Shown: positions 53,919-61,993 of the stretch, one piece after another
How the letters are laid out: each line of letters opens with the position of its first letter
Position numbering within the stretch: position 1 is the stretch's first letter
Translations under genes and position numbers: made by a program
NCBI GenBank assembly: GCA_964417555.1
Contig: CAYQIM010000059.1
Span: 1 to 64,000 of the forward strand
Direction of reading: 5' to 3'
Length of the DNA: 64,000 bases
DNA from: CAYQIM01 sp964417555
GTDB lineage: Bacteria > Pseudomonadota > Gammaproteobacteria > Diplorickettsiales > Diplorickettsiaceae
Notes under the pieces: generated by a model
The model's database searches: none
Told to the model about the DNA's origin: nothing
The model's input: the letters and a program-made list of their open reading frames with translations, nothing else

Positions 53919-55189
53919 ATGTCTTTTCATTACCACAATCATCACTTACAAGTCGAAAACTTGGCCGTAGGTGATCTTATCAAGCAATACGGCACACCTT
54001 GTTATATTTATTCTACCGCGGAAGTCGTCAAACAGTGGCATGCTTTTGCTGACGTACTAGCTCACTATCCCCATCAGATCAGCTATGCTGTTAAGGCAAA
54101 TTCTAATCTTTCCATTTTGGCACAGCTAGCAAAATTAGGCGCCGGTTTTGATATTGTTTCCGGTGGTGAACTGGCTAGAGTGATGACCGCGGGTGGCGAC
54201 CCTAAAAAATGTGTTTTTTCAGGGGTAGGCAAAAGCACGGTAGAAATTAAACAAGCACTGCAAGTGAACATTGGCTGTTTTAATGTAGAATCCGTGGCTG
54301 AATTGCTCAGAATTGAAACAGAAGCTAAAAATTCAAACGCTGTTGCACCGATTGCTTTTCGCATTAATCCCGATATTAATGCCAATACCCACCCCTATAT
54401 TACAACCGGTTTAAAAGAAACTAAATTCGGCATCAGCCTACAGGAGGCCCTGCCGCTTTACCAACTCGCGGTAAATTCTAAACACTTAAAAATTCAGGGT
54501 ATCGCGTGCCATTTAGGTTCACAATTAACCACATTGCACCCCTTTTTACAGGCCATTGACCAACTGTTAGCACTTTCGGATCAATTGGCTAAGGAAGCTA
54601 TTCATCTAACACATATTAATATAGGTGGTGGCTTAGGTGTTGCTTACCAACAAGAAATCATTCCGACACCACAGGAATACTGCAAAAAAGTTTTACAAAA
54701 ATTACGTCAAAAAAACAGTCACCTGACCTTAATCATAGAACCGGGACGTGCACTGATCGCCAAAGCGGGTCTACTCGTCACACGTATCGAATATATCAAG
54801 CATCATGGCAGCAAAAACTTTGCCATTGTGGATGCCGGCATGAATGATTTTCTACGCCCTGCCCTCTATCATGCCCAACAAATGATTCAGCCAGTTGACT
54901 TATATCCTGATATCCTGATTTAAATGAAGCCATTTATGATGTTGTAGGTCCGATTTGTGAAAATAGTGATTTTTTAGGCAAAGATAAAGCATTACGCATT
55001 CAAGCAGGGGATTACTTAGCCATTCGCGACTGCGGGGCTTATGGTTTTTCTATGAGTTCCAACTATAATTCCAGGCCACGGAGTGCAGAAGTCCTCGTCG
55101 ACAAGGATAAAGCCTCATTAATCCGATCTCGCGAAACAACAACACAGTTATGGGCAAATGAACTTCCTTTTCTAAATTCAGGGAAATAA
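53919..55189 (+). pseudogene. lysA: diaminopimelate decarboxylase, frameshifted by 8-bp duplication
   Basis: LysA turns meso-diaminopimelate into lysine. The first 334 codons are a normal PLP-dependent DAPDC (ISYAVKANSNLSILAQLAKL with the PLP Lys, HLGSQLTT, IIEPGRALIAKAG) and then hit a stop at 54923. At 54903-54918 the 8 bp TATCCTGA occur twice in tandem. Removing one copy restores a 420-aa LysA continuing LNEAIYDVVGPICENSD and CGAYGFSMSSNYNSRPR to 55189. The lost part includes residues of the active site and dimer interface, so the enzyme is probably dead. The lptM-lysA-dapF order is standard. Confidence 0.9.
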
Positions 55190-55197
55190 TTATTAGT

Positions 55198-56034
55198 ATG
55201 AAAATTGTATTTACAAAAATGCACGTACTTAATAACGAATTTATCGTCGTAGATGGCGTAAAACAATTGTTTAAACCGAATGCAGATTTAATACGTCAAT
55301 GGGCCGATCGTGCGCAAGGTATCGGTTTTGATCAATTATTGTTAGTCGAAAAACCTCGCAGTCAGCGAGCCCACTTTTACTATCGTATTTTTAACGCGAA
55401 TGGCAACGAAGTAGCGCAATGTGGCAACGGAGCACTTTGTATTGCACAGTTTTTAGCAGCAGAAAAACTCACGACCGAAAATCCTATTCATCTTGAAACC
55501 AAGACCAGTTTTTTAGCCTTACAATTAGGTAAAGATCACGAAGTCACCGCCAATCTGGGTCTACCTATTTTTGCTCCTGAAAAAGTTCCATTCATTAGTT
55601 TTTCAACAGGTCCTATTTACCCGTTAGAAACACCGTTTGGGCGTTTTGATTGCTGTGTGCTTTCCTTAGGAAATCCGCATTGTGTATTGCAAGTTAATGA
55701 TCTAGAAAATGCACCGGTAGAAGAATTAGGTGATTATCTCAATCAATCGCCGCATCCCCATTTTCCGCAGGGCACCAATGTTGAATTCATGAAGATTCAA
55801 AGTCCAAAACAAATTGACTTGCGTGTTTACGAACGCGGTGTAGGAGAAACTCAGGCTTGTGGCAGCGGTGCTTGTGCCGCTGTTATTGCTGGTCGTTTAC
55901 TCAGTCGACTTAAAAAACAAGTAGAGGTACATTTACCCGGCGGCCAACTCAATGTTGTTTGGCAAGGAAATAGCTCACCCGTATTACTAACAGGAAAAGG
56001 AGAAACGATGTTTCAAGGAGAAATTGAAATATAA
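55198..56034 (+). CDS. dapF: diaminopimelate epimerase
   Basis: DapF makes meso-DAP from LL-DAP for peptidoglycan. The 278 aa contain both catalytic cysteines, in NEVAQCGNGALC and TQACGSGACA. It follows lysA and is intact. Keeping dapF while lysA is broken fits a cell that still builds DAP-type peptidoglycan but takes lysine from its host. Confidence 0.95.
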   Translation: MKIVFTKMHVLNNEFIVVDGVKQLFKPNADLIRQWADRAQGIGFDQLLLVEKPRSQRAHFYYRIFNANGNEVAQCGNGALCIAQFLAAEKLTTENPIHLETKTSFLALQLGKDHEVTANLGLPIFAPEKVPFISFSTGPIYPLETPFGRFDCCVLSLGNPHCVLQVNDLENAPVEELGDYLNQSPHPHFPQGTNVEFMKIQSPKQIDLRVYERGVGETQACGSGACAAVIAGRLLSRLKKQVEVHLPGGQLNVVWQGNSSPVLLTGKGETMFQGEIEI

Positions 56035-56130
56035 TACCGCTCGTACTTGAAGATGTGAACCTTTCAAACTCACGGCGAGCGGTATATCCAATTACCCGAC
56101 GGGCGAAAGCGAAGCTTCCGCGCCGTCGTT

Positions 56131-56159
56131 CAAGGGGAGAAACCGCGGTTCTCCCCTTG
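56131..56159. repeat. strong hairpin between convergent dapF and fumC
   Basis: CAAGGGGAGAA (56131-56141) and its exact inverse TTCTCCCCTTG (56149-56159) flank a 7-nt loop. It is an 11-bp stem with no T-run on either side, so it is not a standard Rho-independent terminator. It still lies between the 3' ends of dapF and fumC and could stall or stabilise both transcripts. Confidence 0.7.
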
Positions 56160-56222
56160 AAAATCCCCATCGCGAAAAGAAAGCACTTGAAGTTGCAAAT
56201 CCGCAAGTGCAATGGAATAGGT

Positions 56223-57638
56223 TTATTTTTCTTTAACGGACGGCGCTAACATCTTTTTCGGATCAACCACTTGATCAAATTTTTCCCCCGTTAAGTAACC
56301 TAGCGCCAAACAGCTTTCACGTAATGTGGTTCCTTCTTTCAACGCTTTTTTAGCAATCTCAGCCGCCTTGTCGTAACCGATAACCGGGTTTAAAGCGGTC
56401 ACTAGCATTAAAGAATTATCAAGCAAATGCTTAACTCGCGTTTCATCGACACGTAACCCTTTGATGCAATAAAGGTTAAATAAGTGGCAAGCATCACTGA
56501 GTAAATCAACCGAATGCAGAAAATTATAAATCATCAGTGGTTTAAATACGTTCAATTCGAAGTTACCTTGACTTCCTGCGATGGTAATTGCCGCATCATT
56601 GCCCATCACTTGTACACAAACCATGGTCATGGCTTCACATTGTGTAGGATTCACTTTACCTGGCATAATCGAAGAGCCTGGTTCATTTTCCGGCAAGATT
56701 AATTCACCTAAACCACAACGCGGTCCCGAACCCAACCAGCGAATATCGTTGGCCATTTTCATTAATGCACAAGCCAAGGTTTTTAAAGCACCGCTAGCAA
56801 ACACTAAGGCATCGTGGGCGGCTAAAGCCGAAAATTTATTGTTGGCAGAAATAAAAGGCAAACCGGTTTCTTTAGCAATATGCTTGGCGGTTAATTCGGC
56901 AAACTGCGGATGGGTATTTAAACCCGTTCCTACTGCGGTACCACCAATCGCCAGAGAATAAATACCCGTTAAAGTTTGTTCAATCGCTTGTGTGGCTGCA
57001 TCCAGTTGCTCAACGTATGCAGAAAATTCTTGTCCTAAGGTTAAAGGAACAGCGTCTTGTAAATGAGTGCGACCTATCTTAATAATGTCCTTAAATTCTT
57101 GCACTTTTGTCGCTATACCCGCACATAATTCTTTTACAGCGGGCAATAATTGTTTTTTTATACTTAATGCCGCTGCAATATACATGGCGGTAGGAAAAGT
57201 ATCATTCGAGGATTGCGATTTATTTACATCATCATTCGGATGGATAGGTGTTTTACTGCCACGTTTACCACCCGCTAATTCAATCGCACGATTGGCAATC
57301 ACTTCATTGACATTCATATTACTCTGCGTACCACTACCGGTCTGCCAAACATGTAAAGGAAATTCATTATCGTGCTGACCCGATTTTACTTCATTAGCCG
57401 CACGAATAATGAATTCGGCTTTTTCCTTGGTAAGTAAACCCAAAGCGCTGTTTGCTACAGCAGCCGCTTCTTTTAAAATTCCAAACGCATGAATGACCAC
57501 CAGCGGCATTTTATCGTTAGCAATGGCGAAATGATGCAAACTCCGCTGCGTTTGCGCACCCCAATAGTGTTGCGCCGGAACTTCGATGTCGCCCATACTA
57601 TCGGTTTCAGTTCGCATCATCTTTTGCTTTTCTGACAT
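56223..57638 (-). CDS. fumC: class II fumarate hydratase
   Basis: FumC converts fumarate to malate in the TCA cycle and needs no iron. The 471 aa include the family signature GSSIMPGKVNPTQCEA, the QTGSGTQSNMNVNEVIANRA segment and the HPNDDVNKSQSSND segment. An AAGG ribosome-binding sequence lies 9 bp before the ATG. It is monocistronic, convergent to dapF. Confidence 0.96.
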   Translation of the reverse strand: MSEKQKMMRTETDSMGDIEVPAQHYWGAQTQRSLHHFAIANDKMPLVVIHAFGILKEAAAVANSALGLLTKEKAEFIIRAANEVKSGQHDNEFPLHVWQTGSGTQSNMNVNEVIANRAIELAGGKRGSKTPIHPNDDVNKSQSSNDTFPTAMYIAAALSIKKQLLPAVKELCAGIATKVQEFKDIIKIGRTHLQDAVPLTLGQEFSAYVEQLDAATQAIEQTLTGIYSLAIGGTAVGTGLNTHPQFAELTAKHIAKETGLPFISANNKFSALAAHDALVFASGALKTLACALMKMANDIRWLGSGPRCGLGELILPENEPGSSIMPGKVNPTQCEAMTMVCVQVMGNDAAITIAGSQGNFELNVFKPLMIYNFLHSVDLLSDACHLFNLYCIKGLRVDETRVKHLLDNSLMLVTALNPVIGYDKAAEIAKKALKEGTTLRESCLALGYLTGEKFDQVVDPKKMLAPSVKEK

Positions 57639-57703
57639 AAAAACACCTTACATGCTTTTTTAATTAACAAGAGTTTCGCACATTAGCAGACATTAAACAA
57701 AAC

Positions 57704-57784
57704 GTCATGGCGAGCGAGTGTAACGAGCGCGGCCATCCAGTGACGACTTTTCTGGATTGCCACGCGCTTCGCGCTCGCAATGAC
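57704..57784. repeat. GTCATTGCGAGC-type inverted repeat
   Basis: The segment GTCATGGCGAGCGAGTGTAA to CTGGATTGCCACGCGCTTCG and GCTCGCAATGAC is inverted on itself: GTCATGGCGAGCG faces CGCTCGCAATGAC, and CATCCAG faces CTGGATTG. Repeats of this type occur in many bacteria. A half copy lies at 24489. Outside it, GAGTTTCGCACATTA (57671) recurs at 52955, and an inverted ATGACAGTTATC lies near both. Confidence 0.8.
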
Positions 57785-57823
57785 AAATTTTCATGTAACG
57801 ATAACTGTCATAGATCCTAATTT

Positions 57824-58802
57824 TTAAAGAGCTAATTTAGACTGCGCGCCGGCTTGTTCTTTCACTAAGCGTGGTACTAAATAGCCCGCAAGTCTCGTCC
57901 GTAGCGCAGCGACTAAATTTTGTGCGCGCGTTTCATCGACTTCGAAATGCGCAGCACCTTGCACTTTATCTAATTAGATGCAAATAATAAGGGAGAATTC
58001 CCCATTCAAATAAGCGACGACTCAAATTCTCTAGCGCATCGACGGTATCATTCACTCCTTTTAATAACACTGACTGATTCAAGATAGTCATCTTTTTTTC
58101 GCGTAGCCGATCTATCGCTATTGCCACTGAATCGTCCAGTTCATTGGTGTGATTACAATGCACGACCATTACCGTTTGTAAACGACTTGCCGCGAGCAGA
58201 TTGACAAAATCTGTCGTAATACGTTGCGGCAAGACAATCGGCAAACGCGAATGGATGCGTAAAGTTTTCAAATGTTCAATCGTCGTCAAATCACGAATAC
58301 ATTTTTCTAAATAATTGTCATTGGCTAATAGCGGATCGCCTCCACTAAAAATAACTTCATTAATTGTTGTATCCGCACTAATATAATCCAAAATCGATGC
58401 CCATGCTGAACCACCGGCGCTATTTTCTTGGTAAGGAAAATGGCGTCGAAAGCAGTAGCGACAATTCACCGCACACGCACCTGCCAGCGTTAATAAAACC
58501 CTGCCTCGATATTTGTGCAATAAACCCGAAAGTGGATTGGCCGATTTTTCATTGAGCGGATCCTGACTAAAACCCGCAACGACTAGGCCTTCTTCGCCCA
58601 AAGGCAGTATCTGTCGTAATAAAGGGTCATTAGGATTACCTTTCTGCATACGAGAAACAAAACCCCGCGGTACGCGTAAAGGAAATAATTTGTTACTTTG
58701 CTCAGCCGCAGCGAGTAAACGGGGATCTAAAGCGAGCTGGTCTAATAATTCAGTGGGAGAGGTAATGACTTCCTTAAGGAGAGATTGCCAATTTTTTTGC
58801 AT
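57824..58802 (-). pseudogene. epmB: EF-P lysylation protein EpmB (radical SAM), frameshifted, fused to kinase
   Basis: EpmB is a lysine 2,3-aminomutase-like radical SAM enzyme that makes beta-lysine for EF-P modification. From MQKNWQSLLKEV (58802) the sequence follows the family: VPRGFVSRMQKGNPNDPLLR, the cluster motif CAVNCRYCFRRHF (372-379 in the fused numbering) and IFSGGDPLLAND. The frame ends at 57966 after YYLHLI. The other frame continues DKVQGAAHF to a stop at 57824, so a one-base insertion truncates it by about 48 residues. There is no stop between the kinase frame upstream and this part. Confidence 0.85.
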
Positions 58803-59588
58803 AAATCTTTTTTTAACAAATACACGTTTTTTAGGAAAACTACAGATAAAGCAACTCCCTTTACCGAGCTGACTTTTTACTTTCAAGGTTGCATCATGAC
58901 GAATGAGCACATGTTTAGCAATAGCCAACCCCAACCCAGTCCCACCACTACTACGAGAACGGGCCTTATCGACCCGATAAAAACGTTCCGTTAAACGCGG
59001 AATATGCTTAGCCGCGATACCAATACCGTCATCTTCTACGATAAAATAAGCCCTATCTGTCGTCTGGTACCAGCGAATGCGAATATTTCCTTCAGCAGGC
59101 GTATAGTGAATAGCGTTAAAAATAAGATTAGAAAATAAACTCCGTACTTCCCCCTCTATACCACGTAAATATAAACTTGGGTCTAACTGGCAATCAATCG
59201 TATGATTTAATGTACCGCTTAAATATTTTGCTTCTTGAACAAGCTGGTTTAATAGCTTAACGATAGAAATGGGTTTCTGTTGTTTATGCGAAGGATAATG
59301 ATCTTCTAAACGCGATAACAAAAGCAGATCTTCAACTAAACTCCCCATACGCATGGTTTGCTGCTGCATCTGGATTAATATTTTTTTTCCTATCACTTCA
59401 CACGATGCTTGCTCGAGTAAAATTTCCAAATAGCCTTGTATCACTGTCAATGGCGTACGGAGTTCATGGGAAACGTTCGCGACGAAATCCTGGCGCATAC
59501 GTTCCAAATGCTGAATATGGGTTACGATAGGTTTGGGCAATGAAGCCAATAGCTGCGGTAAATGATTCGTCGGTTTCATTTGTTTCAT
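58803..59588 (-). CDS. phoR: PhoR-like histidine kinase core without sensor, fused in frame to EpmB
   Basis: Residues 1-262 of a 540-residue frame that runs on into epmB with no stop. They hold a PhoR-type core: the H-box VANVSHELRTP (His41), N-box NLIFNAIHYTPAE, G1 VEDDGIGI and G2 GGTGLGLAI. The N-terminal membrane helices and PAS domain usual in PhoR are missing; the protein begins MKQMKPTNHLPQ right after a repeat inserted downstream of phoB. The adjacent phoB suggests it controls phosphate or stress genes, now perhaps without membrane input. Loss of the kinase stop codon is inferred. Confidence 0.85.
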
Positions 59589-59637
59589 TTTTATGTTTAT
59601 TATCTAAATTTAACTAAAAAATTACAGAATCAAGTAT

Positions 59638-59740
59638 TTCATTTGATTTCTAGGCGAATTGGCTTTGAGAAGCGGAATGTACACGCCAGTACATGAGTAT
59701 CGGAAAAGACAATTCAACAACGAAATCAAATGAAAGACGA
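59638..59740. repeat. dispersed inverted repeat (family 2) between phoB and phoR-like gene
   Basis: The left end CATTTGATTTCTAGGCGAATTG is answered by CAATTCAACAACGAAATCAAATG at the right, giving an imperfect terminal inverted repeat around ACACGCCAGTACATGAGTATCG. It resembles 17258-17360 and a fragment at 18028-18055. It extends to within a few bases of the phoB stop and sits where the missing N-terminal part of phoR would be expected. Confidence 0.75.
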
Positions 59741-59743
59741 CAA

Positions 59744-60439
59744 TTATGATGCCGGTTGATGCCATTGGTAACCTATCCCCCAAACCGTCTTCAAATAAAT
59801 ATCATAGCCATATTCGGCTAATTGTTTACGTAAACGTTTCACCTGACTATCAATGCTTCGCGCATTAATATTCGCTGCACCTCCCCAAATATATTCCAGT
59901 AACCCATCGCGGGTATAAACTTTATTAGGATGCTTCATAAAAAAATACAGTAAGCGGTATTCCAAAGAAGTTAATTTTAGGGGTTGATCAGCCACCCTAA
60001 CCTGGCATTGATGACTATCTAATTGTAAGGTTTTAAATTCGATCAGCCCTTCCGGAGACTGTAATGGCCCGCGCCGAATAACACTTTGTACACGTGCTAG
60101 CAATTCGCGCGGTGAAAAAGGCTTGGTCACATAATCATCCGCACCGACTTGTAATCCCTTCACCTTATTCGCTTCTTCAGCACGCGCAGTTAATAAAATA
60201 ATAGGTATATCGCGTGTTTTGGTTTTTTCTCGTATCTGTTTAATAAAATCAATACCGCTAATATCAGGAAGCATCCAATCCAAGAGAATTAAGTCCGGTG
60301 TTTGCAGCGCCATTTGCTGTCGCGCCATTTGCACATTTTCTGCCTGCATAATCTGAAAAGGGGATGTTTGAAAAACTAGCTGTAGCATATCGCGTATAGC
60401 TAGTTCGTCTTCGACAATAAGGATATGTTGCTTCATCAT
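59744..60439 (-). CDS. phoB: PhoB-like response regulator
   Basis: An OmpR/PhoB-class regulator of 231 aa. The receiver has Glu10-Asp11, the phospho-acceptor Asp54 in LLDWMLPDISG, Thr84 and Lys106 in VTKPFSP. The C-terminal winged helix (about 130-228) ends with KTVWGIGYQW. It is upstream of the phoR-like kinase with a repeat in between. Target genes are not shown by the sequence. Confidence 0.93.
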   Translation of the reverse strand: MMKQHILIVEDELAIRDMLQLVFQTSPFQIMQAENVQMARQQMALQTPDLILLDWMLPDISGIDFIKQIREKTKTRDIPIILLTARAEEANKVKGLQVGADDYVTKPFSPRELLARVQSVIRRGPLQSPEGLIEFKTLQLDSHQCQVRVADQPLKLTSLEYRLLYFFMKHPNKVYTRDGLLEYIWGGAANINARSIDSQVKRLRKQLAEYGYDIYLKTVWGIGYQWHQPAS

Positions 60440-60722
60440 AAACGATTATATATCCATTGCACTTAAAGTTGCTAGTTCGTATATTTTAAATAACTTTTTC
60501 CTATCTGGAACTAAACATTCTAAGGGCTAAACTTTTTTTAAAAAAATAGAAATCCTTTTTTCGCTTTTTTTATCCTTAATCTTATTCACAGAAAATCTAA
60601 TTTTAATTTTTCCTTTTAAATCCTATAAATAGAAATTAACATTCTATATTTATTCAAACTGGTAAAAAAAAACGAGTAAAATAAATATACTTTTAGATAT
60701 AAGTAATTAGAAGGAAAATTAT
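60440..60722. other. AT-rich intergenic region before paralogue C
   Basis: A 283-bp AT-rich gap between divergent phoB and the crystallin-like gene. It must hold both promoters. AGAAGGA at 60709-60715 is the ribosome-binding site of the downstream gene. No other signal is convincing. Confidence 0.35.
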
Positions 60723-61589
60723 ATGTTGGAACAAAAAATATCTTTGCAGGAAAATAAATTAACGGAACATAATAAAATATATGCCTCTCCAGAAGCACTG
60801 CAAGAAATGAAGCGTAGCTTTCCATTGGAGGTAGAAAAATCTTTTGAGAATAAATTGAAGCGTCTTAGACGGTTTAAGAAAATAACGACTAAAGCTGAAA
60901 ATTTACTACTCAAGGCCATGCGCCTAACAATTATTGATTTAGAAGATAAAGAAACGGAACATGATATTCTTATCGATAGAGTTAGAGTTTCAAAAGAAGG
61001 ACGTGTATTTTGTGAAACTATTATTGATATTGATGAATTAAAATCTGATAGTGAGTTGCACGAAGGAAAAGGAATTATTTTTTTAAGTACTATTGAAATA
61101 GTTGGCAGTGATGAAAAAATTGCTGCTTCAGCTGTTGCTGAAGATGACGAGTTTGAGATCAAATTTGATCTTGCTACATCGGAAATTCTTGTTTTATCTC
61201 TCAACTTTGTGACAAAATATTCTGATGCAATTCAAAGAAAATCGCCTAACGATAGAAGAGACATAACCACTTATTTAGTACTAGATGATATTGGAGATGA
61301 TATTGGTAAAAACAGTGCTCCGCTTGATAAAGTTATTTTCTATACTGGAAAAAAATTTTATGGGGAAAGTTATATTTATAAAATTGGCGATCATATAGTA
61401 TTTCAGAATGAGAAAGATAGCTTAAATGATAAGTTTGAATCAGTAAGAATAGCTTCAAACTGTAAGCTAACCGTATTTCGCCATAGTCCTGAAAGCTATA
61501 CGGGTATAAATCCATCAAAGGTACTTCTTGAAGATACTGCTGATATAGATATTGGAGGTTTAAGCCAATTTATTGTAGAAAAAAGGTAA
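60723..61589 (+). CDS. crystallin-like accessory protein, paralogue C (longest, intact)
   Basis: This 288-aa paralogue of 31851-32657 and 35481-36355 has a longer, charged N-terminus (about 30 residues). Then comes the shared module (KAMRLTIIDLEDKETEHDI, IDRVRVSKEGRVFCET, LVLSLNFVTKYSDAIQRK) and the crystallin-like part (VIFYTGKKFYGESYIYKIGD, LNDKFESVRIASNCKL, VLLEDTADIDIGGLSQFIV). It has no signal peptide or membrane helix. It lies between phoB and ftsI, flanked by repeats, on the strand opposite to both neighbours, which suggests independent insertion. Function unknown. Confidence 0.75.
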   Translation: MLEQKISLQENKLTEHNKIYASPEALQEMKRSFPLEVEKSFENKLKRLRRFKKITTKAENLLLKAMRLTIIDLEDKETEHDILIDRVRVSKEGRVFCETIIDIDELKSDSELHEGKGIIFLSTIEIVGSDEKIAASAVAEDDEFEIKFDLATSEILVLSLNFVTKYSDAIQRKSPNDRRDITTYLVLDDIGDDIGKNSAPLDKVIFYTGKKFYGESYIYKIGDHIVFQNEKDSLNDKFESVRIASNCKLTVFRHSPESYTGINPSKVLLEDTADIDIGGLSQFIVEKR

Positions 61590-61624
61590 TATAAAAAAAT
61601 TTTTTAGAGAGAAATAGCATTAAC

Positions 61625-61975
61625 GACGGTGCATAAGCTTTGCTTTACCCGTCGCGTGATTAGAGTATACTTGCGAAATTAAAAAAATTTGCACCTTCAA
61701 GCGATGCGACAAGGAGATCCTTGCGGAAGCGATGCAAAGTCGAAGAGCCTGCGATAGGCGTGCGTTGACGGGCAAAGCAGGCAACACACGCCGTAAAGTC
61801 ATGGTGGTAGTAGCCCACTGCGCGCAGCCCAGAAGGACCAGCGCGTGGCGAACGCCCGACGAATCGCAGCCTAATTTTAATTGCGTCATTCGAACTAATT
61901 TTAGGGGCAAGGACGACCAAAATTTGCCGTGAGTATATACTCACGGCAATGGGATCTTTGGCAAGTGTCGCAAAA
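61625..61975. repeat. composite dispersed repeat (family 3) between paralogue C and ftsI
   Basis: The left half (61690-61800), with GATAGGCGTGCGTTGACGGG, matches 1-110 in reverse. The middle (61815-61925) matches the diverged copy at 44760-44880. The right end (61930-61960), TACTCACGGCAATGGGATCT, matches 17357-17376. Short frames on either strand here are by-products of this GC-richer repeat. No gene is supported. Confidence 0.75.
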
Positions 61976-61993
61976 TATTGAAGACGCCTCGAG

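Noticed and set aside
54083..54385. 100-aa minus-strand frame inside lysA
   Set aside because: It is antisense to well-conserved lysA coding sequence and has no features of its own.
56131..56159. Rho-independent terminator for dapF or fumC
   Set aside because: The stem is strong but no T-run follows on either strand, so it is listed only as a hairpin.
61620..61944. Overlapping frames of 66-96 aa downstream of paralogue C
   Set aside because: They arise in the GC-rich repeat; the same DNA appears in pieces elsewhere without keeping the frames.
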